Positions 24,414-32,683 are shown, numbered from the stretch's first letter. The stretch is 64,000 nt of DNA from Streptomyces calvus (GCF_006782915.1 NZ_VCNP01000064.1:41391-105390); one strand, 5' to 3'. Numbers and translations: made by a program. The notes: generated by a model from the sequence alone, not told the origin.

Positions 24414-24419
24414 ACCCAG
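24414..24419. repeat. Right junction hexamer of the island
   Basis: ACCCAG, matching 16402-16407. It marks the boundary between island and the interrupted gene. Confidence 0.75.
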
Positions 24420-24490
24420 TAGTCACCGAGGGCGCTCCCGGCACGGGTCAGTCCGAGCAGGGCGGCGAAGACGGCGGGGCGATGCGTCAT
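24414..24490 (-). pseudogene. N-terminal part of the DUF3307-like gene, cut by the island
   Basis: ATG 24490 has AGGAGA ten bases upstream. The product begins MTHRPAVFAALLGLTRAG and continues SALGDYWV, after which the frame enters the island. Together with 15969-16407 it makes one 169-residue membrane protein gene (71 + 439 bases, counting the hexamer once). Confidence 0.85.
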
Positions 24491-24563
24491 GCTGGATTTC
24501 TCCTGATCTCGAAGGGTGAAGGAGCGGGCGGCCGGCCCTTTGCCGATGCGCGGCCGCCCGAGG

Positions 24564-24595
24564 ACCGACCCCGGCCGCACCGGCCGGGGTCGGGT
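24564..24595 (-). terminator. Hairpin downstream of 24599 gene
   Basis: ACCGACCCCGGCC pairs with GGCCGGGGTCGGGT (one bulge) across a 5-base loop, directly after the stop at 24599. Confidence 0.5.
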
Positions 24596-24598
24596 CGT

Positions 24599-24892
24599 TC
24601 AGAACGAGGGCTCGTCCGGCCAGGCCGGGACGGGCAGGAGCCGGATGCGCCAGGTGGGCCGGTTCGCCCAGCAGCCGCACGCCCCCATCTCCGGGTTCGC
24701 GCCGTCGACCCACCAGCCGCCGTCGCCCCGGCAGTCGGGGCAGGAGCGGCGGGGCTGAGGCGTCAGCTCGATGCGGTGCCGGTCGACGTAGAACTTGAGG
24801 TGGCCGGCCCTGAGCGCGGCGGCGGCCGTCGCCGCAGTGAGCGGAACGGCGGTGGCCAGCAGCAGGGCGACGCGCAGGCGGCGGGTGGTCAC
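24599..24892 (-). CDS. Small membrane protein with zinc-ribbon-like cysteines
   Basis: 97 residues from GTG 24892 (GTGA overlap with the NUDIX gene). An N-terminal transmembrane helix (VALLLATAVPLTAATAAAAL) is followed by RRSCPDCRGDGGWWVDG and MGACGCW, four cysteines in two pairs as in DnaJ-type zinc ribbons. No function recognised; position suggests a link to the NUDIX protein. Confidence 0.6.
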   Translation of the reverse strand: MTTRRLRVALLLATAVPLTAATAAAALRAGHLKFYVDRHRIELTPQPRRSCPDCRGDGGWWVDGANPEMGACGCWANRPTWRIRLLPVPAWPDEPSF

Positions 24893-25314
24893 GTCAGGGC
24901 TGCGGCGGCGGCGAGGATGTCGGCGTGGTCGAACGCGAGGTCGGGGAGCGCGTCCAGGGGCCACCAGCGGGCGGCGGTGGCGTCGTCTCCTGCCGTCGGC
25001 GGAACGGGCGCGGGCAGGGTGGCCGTGTAGGCGACGCTGACGTACCGGCCGCGCGGGTCGCGGCCGGGGGCGTCGAAGGCGCCCACCTGCCGCAGGTCCG
25101 CGACCGGAACAGCGATACCGGCCTCTTCCTCGAGCTCGCGCGCGGCGGCGACAACGCTCGTTTCTCCGGCGTCCACATGACCGCCGGGCAGCGCCCAGCA
25201 GCCCTCGTACGGGTCCCAACCGCGCTCGATCAGCAGCACGTGGCCGGCGGCGAGCAGGACGACGTCGGCGGTGTAGCGAATCGCCTCGTCGGTGGTGTCG
25301 GTGGTGTCGGTCAT
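24889..25314 (-). CDS. NUDIX hydrolase
   Basis: 141 residues. It has the NUDIX box GGHVDAGETSVVAAARELEE followed by EAGI, preceded by DVVLLAAGHVLLIERGWDPY and followed by YVSVAYTATLPAP. It should hydrolyse a nucleoside diphosphate linked to another moiety. NUDIX proteins occur in Streptomyces integrative plasmids; Pif of pSAM2, which blocks redundant transfer, belongs to this family. A transfer-immunity role is therefore plausible here, but unproven. Coupled to the downstream gene. Confidence 0.85.
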   Translation of the reverse strand: MTDTTDTTDEAIRYTADVVLLAAGHVLLIERGWDPYEGCWALPGGHVDAGETSVVAAARELEEEAGIAVPVADLRQVGAFDAPGRDPRGRYVSVAYTATLPAPVPPTAGDDATAARWWPLDALPDLAFDHADILAAAAALT

Positions 25315-25333
25315 GGATTGGTGTCCTCTCGGA

Positions 25334-25756
25334 TCAGGCGGCCAGCAGGTGCTTGGCCGGGGGAGCGATGTAGGAGGTGGGGTCAGCAGGCGTGCCGTCG
25401 TAGCACTCCAGGCAGGACCCCAAGGTCTTCAAGGGGATGCAGTGGTAGTAGCGCCGGCCGCAGGTGCCGCAGGTCTGGCGCTTGGCCATCGCCTTGTCGA
25501 GCGCGGCCTCCTTCGCGAGCGTCATCGGCCGCTTGGGCTTCGCCAGGTCGATCCGGTACAGCCACGCGAAGCGCTTGCCGCCACGGCATTCGATCCGGGC
25601 GACGGGCTCCTGGCCGCCGGGGCGCATGCCCATGTCCCGTAACTGGCGGCGGGTCGCGAGCCCGGGGCCGGCCTGGCGCCACCGGAAGACCGGCAGCGTG
25701 CCGTCGCCGGGGTCGTGCGGGTCGATGTCGACCAGGTCCTCGTCCTGGCCGTCCAT
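25334..25756 (-). CDS. RRQ-motif zinc-ribbon protein
   Basis: 140 residues from ATG 25756 with GGAG nine bases upstream; the frame stays open to 25876 but that Pro-rich extension looks non-coding. Key segments are TRRQLRDMGMRPGGQEPVAR, YRIDLAKPKRPMTLAKEAAL and a four-Cys ribbon TCGTCGRRYYHC...SCLECYDG. Proteins with this R-R-Q...L-R-P-G-G-Q block are widespread on Streptomyces plasmids and may bind nucleic acid. The role is unknown. Confidence 0.65.
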   Translation of the reverse strand: MDGQDEDLVDIDPHDPGDGTLPVFRWRQAGPGLATRRQLRDMGMRPGGQEPVARIECRGGKRFAWLYRIDLAKPKRPMTLAKEAALDKAMAKRQTCGTCGRRYYHCIPLKTLGSCLECYDGTPADPTSYIAPPAKHLLAA

Positions 25757-25968
25757 CACCTGCTCCAGGCGCCGGGCAGCCGGTCGGGGCGCTGCGGGTA
25801 GCGGGGGCCGGGGCGCTGCGGCCGGGGGCGCCCGATACGGCGGCGCGGGCGGGGGATGAGCACGGGTGTCCTCCAACAGGGTTGATGGCGGGCAGTGCTA
25901 CGCCCGCCGGCGGGGGACCGTCGACGGGGCGGAAGGGGTGAGGCGTGCGGCCGGGCGGCCTGTCCGGT

Positions 25969-26000
25969 CCTCGCCAACCCCGAATGCGGGGCGGGCGAGG
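25969..26000 (-). terminator. Hairpin downstream of 26020 gene
   Basis: CCTCGCCAACCCCG and CGGGGCGGGCGAGG form a near-perfect stem with a 4-base loop, 20 bp after the stop at 26020. Confidence 0.5.
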
Positions 26001-26019
26001 GCCAGGCGGAGCGACCGGA

Positions 26020-26832
26020 TCAGCGCTTCTGCAGCGGATGCACGTTGTTGGGGGTGTCGCCTGCCGACGGGGCGGCGGGGGAGGGGAGGTGGATGTGCGG
26101 CTCGTTCTGGTGACCGGCGTTGTGGATGTGGGTGAAGAACGCCGGGCGCAGGGTCAGTCCGCGCAGCGCGAGGGTGGAGGCGGCGGTCCAGGCGAGGACG
26201 GCGAGCCCGGTGGCGATCGTGCGGCCTTCGTCGGGAGCGGCGTCCCAGACCATGGCGATGCTGGCCGCGCCCCATGCGGTCCAGGTGAGGCGGGCGCCGC
26301 TGCTGCGGAAGAAGCCGCCGACCAGGCCGAAGATGCCGACCAGTTGCCAGAGGGTGTAGACGGTGGAGGCGCTGATCGGCAGCGCGGCGGAGTGGGCTGC
26401 GATGTATGTGCGGATCGGCTGGTCGACCACGGCGAAGACGCCGGTGGAGGTGTCGGCGCCGACCTGAACGCGGGGCACGGCGGTCAGCAAACGGCGCAGC
26501 GCGTCGGCCAGGACGTCGGTCGCGCCGTCCAGCAGGATGAGGACGGCGCACACCCCGGCGAGCCCGAGCGCCGCCTTCACCCAGTTCGCCATGGCGTGCC
26601 AGCCGAGTTCCGGCGCGCGGCGCAGGTCCTCCCAGCGGTCGTGCAGCACGCCGCCGTCGTTCCAGGCGTCGTCCCACCACTCGCGCAGGGCGGTCAGCCG
26701 TGTCTGCTGCTCGTCGGGTTCGCCGAGCTGCGGCGTGAACTGGGCGGGGAGGAGGTTGCGGAGCTGGGTACCGTCGGCCGGCGACTGCTGGCGCTGGCCG
26801 GGGATCTGGGAGCGGTCGTTGTGGTCGGTCAC
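26020..26832 (-). CDS. Conjugation-region membrane protein (270 aa)
   Basis: GTG 26832 start (VTDHNDRSQIPG). After about 90 soluble residues there are several hydrophobic helices (ALGLAGVCAVLILLDGATDV, YTLWQLVGIFGLVGGFF, GLAVLAWTAASTLALRGL). The C-terminus is His/Pro-rich. Placed upstream of traB on the same strand, it is likely part of the plasmid transfer or spreading apparatus in the hyphal membrane. No catalytic motif. Confidence 0.65.
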   Translation of the reverse strand: MTDHNDRSQIPGQRQQSPADGTQLRNLLPAQFTPQLGEPDEQQTRLTALREWWDDAWNDGGVLHDRWEDLRRAPELGWHAMANWVKAALGLAGVCAVLILLDGATDVLADALRRLLTAVPRVQVGADTSTGVFAVVDQPIRTYIAAHSAALPISASTVYTLWQLVGIFGLVGGFFRSSGARLTWTAWGAASIAMVWDAAPDEGRTIATGLAVLAWTAASTLALRGLTLRPAFFTHIHNAGHQNEPHIHLPSPAAPSAGDTPNNVHPLQKR

Positions 26833-26948
26833 GGTCGGCTTCTCCTTCGAGGGGCGACGGACGGCGCACGCTGCTGCGGGCGGCCTGCCCCGTACTCGAC
26901 TCCGTCCCGGTGCGAGCGGTGTTCGAGTACGACGCAGGGCGCCCGAGG

Positions 26949-27452
26949 TCAGCGGTGGATGTCGTTGCGGGTGCGGGCGAAGAACATGCCGCGCGTGCTG
27001 CTGTTGTTGTGGATCTCGGTGTGCTGGGTGACCGGGCCCTCGTACACGGTCTTCGTGACGGCGGACCGCGCCTTGCTGATCGCGCCGCCGATCGCGGTGG
27101 CGACCATCGCGATGCCCGCGAACGGCAGGGTCGCCATGAGCACCCCGGCGAGCGTGACGGAGGCCAGGCCCTGGAGCACGAGCCAGGCGCCGCAGCCGAT
27201 GCCGGTGACCCCGGCGCCGACGCCGATGGAGGCGACAGCGATCCCGGCCGCCCAGGCGGGCACGATCCGGCGGTCGTCCTGCTTCACGGGCGGGGTGTCG
27301 CCGTAGCGGGGCAGCGGGGAGTCGTCGCGGAACGACGTCTCGAACTGGCGGACCGGCTGCTGGGTGCGGAACTCGGTCTCGATGATCCGCCTGGCTTCGG
27401 CGGCGGCCTCGGAGTCGGACATCGGGCGGCCGGCGGTGGGGTGGAAGTCCAC
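26949..27452 (-). CDS. Transfer-region membrane protein (167 aa)
   Basis: GTG 27452 with GGAG upstream; an ATG at 27422 is also possible. A charged N-terminus (ARRIIETEFRTQQPVRQFET) precedes two to three hydrophobic helices (GIAVASIGVGAGVTGIGCGA and LASVTLAGVLMATLPFAGIA), then a short tail (TQHTEIHNNSSTRGMFFAR). Small membrane proteins of this kind accompany TraB in Streptomyces plasmids and affect pock formation (Spd functions). The specific role is inferred from position. Confidence 0.6.
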   Translation of the reverse strand: MDFHPTAGRPMSDSEAAAEARRIIETEFRTQQPVRQFETSFRDDSPLPRYGDTPPVKQDDRRIVPAWAAGIAVASIGVGAGVTGIGCGAWLVLQGLASVTLAGVLMATLPFAGIAMVATAIGGAISKARSAVTKTVYEGPVTQHTEIHNNSSTRGMFFARTRNDIHR

Positions 27453-27475
27453 GGTGTTCTCCGTTCGGGACGAGG

Positions 27476-27507
27476 GCGCCCTCCCTGCCGGGCGGCGGGG
27501 AGGGCGC
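27476..27507 (-). terminator. Hairpin between transfer genes
   Basis: GCGCCCTCCC (27476-27485) and GGGAGGGCGC (27498-27507), perfect 10-bp stem, just downstream of the 63-residue membrane gene. Confidence 0.5.
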
Positions 27508-27530
27508 GAGGGTGGGGGAGCGGGGTGGGC

Positions 27531-27722
27531 TTATCCGAGCTGGCTGATCCATCCGGCGACGCTGCTGATCGCGCCGCTGATGGCGGGGGCGATGCCGGTG
27601 GAGGCGAGGGTGAAGCCGAACAGCACGGCGGCGAGCGCGGGCCAGATCCGCAGGTAGCCGGTACGCAGCAGGACCAGCACGGCGATTCCGGCGAGGACGA
27701 CCAGGGAGACGGTCAGGGCCAC
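27531..27722 (-). CDS. Small two-helix membrane protein (63 aa)
   Basis: MALTVSLVVLAGIAVLVLL followed by a second helix (PALAAVLFGFTLASTGIAPA) and an amphipathic end (ISSVAGWISQLG). Small Spd-type membrane peptides lie beside traB in Streptomyces plasmids. Probably helps intra-hyphal spreading. Confidence 0.6.
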   Translation of the reverse strand: MALTVSLVVLAGIAVLVLLRTGYLRIWPALAAVLFGFTLASTGIAPAISGAISSVAGWISQLG

Positions 27723-27753
27723 GGCGAGAAGACTCCTTCAGGGATCGCAGGTA

Positions 27754-27780
27754 GGCCCCGGACGCTTGCTGTCCGGGGCC
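27754..27780 (-). terminator. Hairpin downstream of traB
   Basis: GGCCCCGGAC and GTCCGGGGCC, a perfect 10-bp stem with a 7-base loop, six bases after the traB stop. Confidence 0.6.
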
Positions 27781-27785
27781 GGTGC

Positions 27786-29225
27786 TCATTGGGGGAGGCT
27801 GATCAGCCCGGATGCGTCCTTGGGGGCGAGCTGCCCCTCACGGCGCAGGTTGCTGATCGTGGTGCGGATGGACCCGGGCTTGACGTCCTTGCCGCCGTCG
27901 TTGCCGAGCGCATCGAACAGGTCGGCCTCGGACAGGGGGCCGTCCTCGAGGGCTGCGAGGATGCGCTGGGCATTGGTCTTCGGCATCGCCGGCATCGCCT
28001 CCAGCTCGGGCTCGTCACCCTCGGCGTACTCCAGGCCCGCGTCATCCGGATCGGCGCCGCCCGAGCCTGCCTTGCCCTCCTTCGGCGGCGGGAAGATGAG
28101 CCGGAGCGGCTCGCCGGGCGGGGGCTCGCTGCCGTACAGGGCGCGGATCGCGGGGTCGTGTCCCTTGTGGGGCTTGAGCGAGCCGACCAGGAAGAAGCGC
28201 GCCATCGAGGACGGCCGGTGCGAGGTCAGGTGGTAGCACATGCCCTGGCTGTTGACCTTCGTGCCGCCGGCGTCCTTGCGGTCGTCCCAGCGCCGGATGC
28301 GCCGGACGCGGCCGATCTCCTTGAGGATCGGCTGGAGGTTCTCCCCGGAGGGCAGCAGGCCGTCGGAGACCAGGGCCTGCATCATCTGCGACGACCAGCG
28401 AAGCAGGATGACCTCGCCCTCCTTGAGCATGGCCCTCAGCGTGTCGCTGCCGCCGAGCTCGTCGAGGTGTCCGGCCTGGGCGGCCAGGACGATGCCGATG
28501 CCGACGCTGCGCCCGGTCCGGCCGATCTCCTTGATGAGTTTGGCGGCCTCGGCCCGAAACGGGCTGCCCTTCTCCAGCAGGCGGTTCGCCTCGTCGATGA
28601 CGACGTACTCGAGCGGGTCGGGGTCGTTGATGAGGAAGCCGGACCGGCCCAGCTTGGCGTACTTCTTGAACCGGGCTTCCGCCTTCGCGACGGCGGCCCG
28701 CAGCAGGCCCATCGCTTCCTTCAGCTCCGTCACGTGGGTGGCGACGTTGCCCTGGGCCTCGGGGACGGACTGGCCGCCCTTGAGGTCGGCGAGGTGCACG
28801 ACGATGCCGGCCCGCTTGCAGGCGATCAGGAACGCCTGCAAGGCCCTGGATTTTCCGGCGCCGGTCGTGCCGAAGATGATGATGCGCTGGGCGTTGCCGG
28901 TCTCGGGGTCGTGCACCCGCATCCGCAGCGGCTCGCCGTCGTAGTACGAGCCGATCCGGATGCAGCCGTTCTCATCCATCGTCAGGTCTTCGAGCGTGAT
29001 CGCCCGCATGGTGGCGAGCGGGTTCACGGGGAAGACCCGGACGACGGCCTCGCGGCCGCGGCCCTGCTCGAAGATGACGCGGCTGGGGTCGTCGACCTCC
29101 AGGAGGTCGCACAGCGCGTCGTGGTCGACACCCTTCACCCCGCCGGGGCGGGTGCGCAGGATGTACTCGCGCATCACCTTCTTCTCTTCGACGTGTTTCT
29201 TCGCGAGAGTCGCCGGCGACGTCAC
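27786..29225 (-). CDS. TraB-like FtsK/SpoIIIE DNA translocase
   Basis: 479 residues from GTG 29225 (GTGA overlap with the upstream gene). The ATPase domain has Walker A GTTGAGKS at 119-126 (RIIIFGTTGAGKSRAL), Walker B EYVVIDEANRLL (D211-E212) and sensor-like RTGRSVGIGIVLAAQ. The C-terminal 70 residues (LSEADLFDALGNDGG, SIRTTISNLRREGQL) form a winged helix like the gamma domain of FtsK, which reads short DNA repeats. In Streptomyces such a single protein moves double-stranded plasmid DNA between mycelia. Repeated GGTGAGCG octamers in the spdB gene may be its recognition sites. Confidence 0.88.
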   Translation of the reverse strand: MTSPATLAKKHVEEKKVMREYILRTRPGGVKGVDHDALCDLLEVDDPSRVIFEQGRGREAVVRVFPVNPLATMRAITLEDLTMDENGCIRIGSYYDGEPLRMRVHDPETGNAQRIIIFGTTGAGKSRALQAFLIACKRAGIVVHLADLKGGQSVPEAQGNVATHVTELKEAMGLLRAAVAKAEARFKKYAKLGRSGFLINDPDPLEYVVIDEANRLLEKGSPFRAEAAKLIKEIGRTGRSVGIGIVLAAQAGHLDELGGSDTLRAMLKEGEVILLRWSSQMMQALVSDGLLPSGENLQPILKEIGRVRRIRRWDDRKDAGGTKVNSQGMCYHLTSHRPSSMARFFLVGSLKPHKGHDPAIRALYGSEPPPGEPLRLIFPPPKEGKAGSGGADPDDAGLEYAEGDEPELEAMPAMPKTNAQRILAALEDGPLSEADLFDALGNDGGKDVKPGSIRTTISNLRREGQLAPKDASGLISLPQ

Positions 29226-30091
29226 GGGTTCAGCTCCTTCGACAGGTCGTACTCGTTGACCTCCACCAGCTGCACGCCGGGCAGCGCGGTGCGGCTGATC
29301 TCGGCCCACACGTCCTCGTCGGCGATGGACGCCTCGGGCTTCGGCCCGATCAGCAGCATCGCGACGCCCGCGCCGTAGCCGGGGATGTCCTGGACCTCCA
29401 GCAGCGAGACCGGCAGGTTCATCAGCGCGGACAGGCGGCGCAGTTTGATCTCCGGCACGGGCTCGCCCGGTGTCTTCGAGCCGAGCGCCACGGCGACGCG
29501 ACGGCCGTCCTCGATCCGCTCGATGCCGATGATCGTCGTGTCGGGGGCGACGCCGCCGTCCTTCGCCGCGTGGATCGCCCACCAGCGGGCGGCGGGGTCG
29601 TCGGGCAGGTCCTCGGCGACCGCGACCTCGGCCGAGGGCTCCTCGCCGCCGTCGGTCTCCTCGGCGACCTCGGGCTCGGGGTCGATGTTCCACTTCGCGA
29701 CGCGTTTGCCGAGGGCCGCCGGGCGCAGCCACCACACGCCGGCCGTCCACAGCAGCACGGCGCCGCCCTCGATCAGCCGTGCCTGGGTGCTCGTCGCGAC
29801 GAGTTCGGCGATCAGGATCGAGGACAGGAACCCGTGCGGCGTCAGGTACAGGAACGTCGCGATCGGCCGCTTCTGCGGGTGCGAGGTGACCAGGCGCGGG
29901 GACAGGAACGCGCCCCCGACGCCGAGGGCGACCGTCGTGACGAGCGCCGGAACGGTCGGCTGGTCGATGAACAGCCCGGCGCCGGCCGCGCCCGCGCCCG
30001 CGATGGTGGCGATCCGGCCGACACCCAGGGCGAGGGCGGAGCCCGCGCGCTGGGCGGTGTCGATGGCGGATCCGAAGTACGCGCGCAGCAT
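29222..30091 (-). CDS. TraB-associated membrane protein (289 aa)
   Basis: N-terminal half has three or four hydrophobic helices (IATIAGAGAAGAGLFIDQPT, ALVTTVALGVGGAFL, FLSSILIAELVATST, VLLWTAGVWWLRP). An acidic linker follows (EPEVAEETDGGEEPSAEVAV). The soluble C-terminal domain ends DVWAEISRTALPGVQLVEVN. It overlaps traB by four bases, so the two are co-translated. It probably anchors or regulates TraB at the membrane; inferred from coupling only. Confidence 0.7.
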   Translation of the reverse strand: MLRAYFGSAIDTAQRAGSALALGVGRIATIAGAGAAGAGLFIDQPTVPALVTTVALGVGGAFLSPRLVTSHPQKRPIATFLYLTPHGFLSSILIAELVATSTQARLIEGGAVLLWTAGVWWLRPAALGKRVAKWNIDPEPEVAEETDGGEEPSAEVAVAEDLPDDPAARWWAIHAAKDGGVAPDTTIIGIERIEDGRRVAVALGSKTPGEPVPEIKLRRLSALMNLPVSLLEVQDIPGYGAGVAMLLIGPKPEASIADEDVWAEISRTALPGVQLVEVNEYDLSKELNP

Positions 30092-30119
30092 CGGCGGCGC
30101 TCCTTTCCAGGGGATAGGT

Positions 30120-30154
30120 GAAGGCGCCGACCCGGTGAGCGGGTCGGCGCCTTC
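30120..30154 (-). terminator. Hairpin downstream of 30176 gene
   Basis: GAAGGCGCCGACCC (30120-30133) and GGGTCGGCGCCTTC (30141-30154), perfect 14-bp stem. The loop contains GGTGAGC. Confidence 0.6.
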
Positions 30155-30175
30155 GGCAGGGGAGGGAGGGTTGGG

Positions 30176-30718
30176 TCAGCGGTTGCTGTACCACTCGCGT
30201 TCGGCGACGTCGTACGGGCCGGACTGCATCGCCTCGTTGACGGTGCCGTAGTCGGCTTCGTGGTCGCGGGCCGCGTTGTCGAACTCGGTCGACATCTCGG
30301 CCGCCTCGGCGGACAGCGCGTCGGCCAGGGCCAGGGACTCCCGCATGACGCCCGCGGCGTCGTGGTGCGAGGAGGTGACCGTGTCGTCGACGGCGAGGCT
30401 CGCGGCGACGTCGGCCAGGTGGTCGACCTGCTTCGCGCAGCCTTCGACGTACGAGTAGGCGCCCTTCACGGCCTGCGACAGCATCCGCATCGCGACCGCG
30501 GCGACCGCCAGGCGCGCGATGACGAGCGTGAACGTCAGCGCGTCGGCGATGACGTCGACGATCCGCCCGCTGCTGACCGGGGCGAGCTCACCGCCGTCGG
30601 CCGGCGCGTCGTTGTGCTCGCCCGCCGGGGCCGGAAGGTCCGGGCCGCCGGACGCGGCGACCTCCGCGCCCGTCTGCACGCTCGTGGGCTCGATGGCTTC
30701 CGATTCGCTCATGCTCAC
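30176..30718 (-). CDS. Transfer-region protein with one membrane helix (180 aa)
   Basis: GTG 30718 overlaps the stop of the upstream gene (GTGA); ATG 30712 is also in frame. The first 55 residues are polar. A hydrophobic segment (IADALTFTLVIARLAVAAVA) follows, then a long helical region (VDHLADVAASLAVDDTVTSS, SLALADALSAEAAEMS), probably a coiled coil. No family recognised. Confidence 0.6.
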   Translation of the reverse strand: MSMSESEAIEPTSVQTGAEVAASGGPDLPAPAGEHNDAPADGGELAPVSSGRIVDVIADALTFTLVIARLAVAAVAMRMLSQAVKGAYSYVEGCAKQVDHLADVAASLAVDDTVTSSHHDAAGVMRESLALADALSAEAAEMSTEFDNAARDHEADYGTVNEAMQSGPYDVAEREWYSNR

Positions 30719-32634
30719 ACCCCGCTTCGGTCGTGGTACTCGCGCGCGGCCGGAGCGACGTGGCCCGCGTCCTTCACCGCGTCGGCGCGGCGCTTGTCGG
30801 CCTCGATCGCGGTGTCCCGCGCGGTGAGGATCGCCTCGGACGCGCGCGGCAGGGACTCGGCGAGCGCTTCGGCCTTGTCCTGCACGCTCCCGGCACGTTC
30901 CATCAAGCGGATGCACCACTTGACCAGGACGCCGGGGACCTTCTTCTCCACGCAGGTGGCGTAGAGGTTCTCCAGGCCGTTCTTGAGCCCGTCGCACTTG
31001 GAGGCGACGAGCCGCATGTGGTCGACCCCGGCGAGGATCTGCTCGCCCATCTCCTCGTCGGAGTCGATCAGGTCGTACACGGTCAGGTCGGCGTCGACGA
31101 ACTGGGTGTCGCCGATCTCACCGACCGCTGCTGCGGTTCCCATCACGATGGGGCTCTCTTTCGGTTCGGTGCGCGTCGGCGTGACCTCACCACCCTTACC
31201 GGCGGGCAGGCCCTTCTGCCCGGTCCCGATCTCTGCCGGGCGCCGCACGGAGGGCCTGCTCCGCGCCGGCTCGCGCTCGATCGTCACGGAGTAGGAGACG
31301 TCCCAGCCGGGCGGGGGCTTGAGCCACTCGCCGTCGCCGCCGGGCATACTCCCGACGCTCTCAGACGGGCCGCTGCGGCCCGTACGACTGGTGCGACGCT
31401 GCTTCCCCCCAGGAGCGCCGTCTCCGGGCTTCCTGCGGGCGCTGCGGCGCTTCCACGGGCGCTTCCTCCAGCGCGCCTTCCGCCTCTTCGCCGTACCGCT
31501 CGTGGACGTCTTCGGCGTGGTCGACGTGCCGTCGCCGTCGCCCTTGTCGTCGGCCTTGGGCTTCTTCTTGAGGTCGACCTTCTCGGCGTCGTCCTTGCCC
31601 GCCTTCGCCTTGTCGTCCTTCTTGGAGCCCTTGTCCGAGCCGCCGGCCTTCGCGCGTTCGAGCTTCGCCTTCCGCCGCTCGGCCTTCCGCTGGCGGCGGG
31701 CGTCCGCGTCCTTCTCGGCCTGCTTGCGTGCTGCGGCCCGGTCGGCGAGATCGGCCTTGCGCTCATCGGCCGCCGCCTGCCGCTGAGCCTTCGCCTCATC
31801 GGCCTTGCGCTTCTGGCGGTTCAGCGCCATCTGCCCAAGCGTGCCCGGCTTCTTCGACGAGCTGCCGCCCGATCCCCGGGAGCCGGACCTGTCGGACGAC
31901 CCGGTCGACCCCTTCGAACCCTTGCTTCCAGGGCTCGTAGAACCCGAGCCGGACGAGCCGGAGTTGTTGGACCCGCGCCGGCCGCCGACCGAACCGTTGG
32001 CGGAACCCGATCCCTTCGGACCCTTCGCTCCCGTGCCGCGCCCGCCAGCCCCGGCTGAGGCGTTGCCAGTCGAGCCCTTGGCTGCGCCCTTCTGCCCGAA
32101 GGTTCCGCGGCCACCGCCGCCCGAGCCCGACCCGGACCCGCCGCCGGCACCCCGGCCGCCGCCCTTCGCCGCGCCACGCCCGAACTCCGGACCCGGCTGC
32201 ACACGGTTCTTCGCGCCCTTCTCCGCGTTGGCGACCTTCTGCTTGTCGGCCGCCTCGCGCGCCTTGTCGGCGACGGCGTCGTGGTGCTCACGGCGCGCCT
32301 TGAGGTAGGCCGCCATGGACCACGTGCCGCGCATCGCCGCGACAGCGATCGCCGCCATCGTGACCATCGCCATCGAGGCCGTCGCACGGGCCGGCGTCCC
32401 GGTTCCGCTTACGGCGTTGGCGATCATCTCCCCGGCCACGTTGTCGGGGTCGTGGTCGCTGCCGTCTTCCTCGCCGTCGGGCACGTGGAAGGGCAGCGAG
32501 AAGTCGGGCGGCGGAGCCGTGCTCGGCGGCTCCGGCAGGCCCGGGACATCGTCGTCGTCCGGAGTCGATCCGGGCGGCGACAGGTTGAAAGTCGGGAGCG
32601 TCAGGACATCCGCGCCCCGGTCGTCGTCGGCCAT
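30715..32634 (-). CDS. Large low-complexity membrane-linked protein (639 aa)
   Basis: Starts MADDDRGADVLTLPTFNLSP behind AGGAGA. An acidic Pro-rich N-terminus is followed by one hydrophobic segment (ASMAMVTMAAIAVAAMRGTW). A very long Gly/Ser/Lys region follows (GGGSGSGSGGGGRGTFGQKG) and then an Ala/Lys/Arg helical region (ADEAKAQRQAAADERKADLA). The last 130 residues are ordered (FVDADLTVYDLIDSDEEMGE, QILAGVDHMRLVASKCDGLK). It may be a flexible DNA-binding scaffold for transfer; the basic disordered part could bind DNA. Function unknown. Confidence 0.6.
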   Translation of the reverse strand: MADDDRGADVLTLPTFNLSPPGSTPDDDDVPGLPEPPSTAPPPDFSLPFHVPDGEEDGSDHDPDNVAGEMIANAVSGTGTPARATASMAMVTMAAIAVAAMRGTWSMAAYLKARREHHDAVADKAREAADKQKVANAEKGAKNRVQPGPEFGRGAAKGGGRGAGGGSGSGSGGGGRGTFGQKGAAKGSTGNASAGAGGRGTGAKGPKGSGSANGSVGGRRGSNNSGSSGSGSTSPGSKGSKGSTGSSDRSGSRGSGGSSSKKPGTLGQMALNRQKRKADEAKAQRQAAADERKADLADRAAARKQAEKDADARRQRKAERRKAKLERAKAGGSDKGSKKDDKAKAGKDDAEKVDLKKKPKADDKGDGDGTSTTPKTSTSGTAKRRKARWRKRPWKRRSARRKPGDGAPGGKQRRTSRTGRSGPSESVGSMPGGDGEWLKPPPGWDVSYSVTIEREPARSRPSVRRPAEIGTGQKGLPAGKGGEVTPTRTEPKESPIVMGTAAAVGEIGDTQFVDADLTVYDLIDSDEEMGEQILAGVDHMRLVASKCDGLKNGLENLYATCVEKKVPGVLVKWCIRLMERAGSVQDKAEALAESLPRASEAILTARDTAIEADKRRADAVKDAGHVAPAAREYHDRSGV

Positions 32635-32683
32635 CGGCCTATCTCCTGTTGACTACTTGACGTAACCAGATTCCTCGCGTAAG

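Larger units (their letters stand above)
16402..24419 (+). mobile_element. Tn554-like element carrying EACC1 + caspase-histidine kinase
   Basis: An 8.0-kb island, all genes rightward, in an otherwise leftward operon. It holds three tyrosine recombinases and a TnpC/DUF6262-like gene, then a two-gene cargo operon. The borders are defined by the split target gene: ACCCAG is present at 16402-16407 and again at 24414-24419, and deleting everything between with one hexamer retained gives ...GGT GAC TAC TGG GTG CAG AAC GAC... (GDYWVQND) in frame. A short shared core at both junctions with no longer duplication is what Tn554-type elements leave. No terminal inverted repeats are evident. GTGTCTC occurs near both ends (16428-16434, and inverted at 24375-24381). 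Confidence 0.85.

Noticed and set aside
26910..29378. 822-codon rightward open frame
   Set aside because: Antisense to the TraB-like gene and its neighbours, whose motifs are unambiguous.
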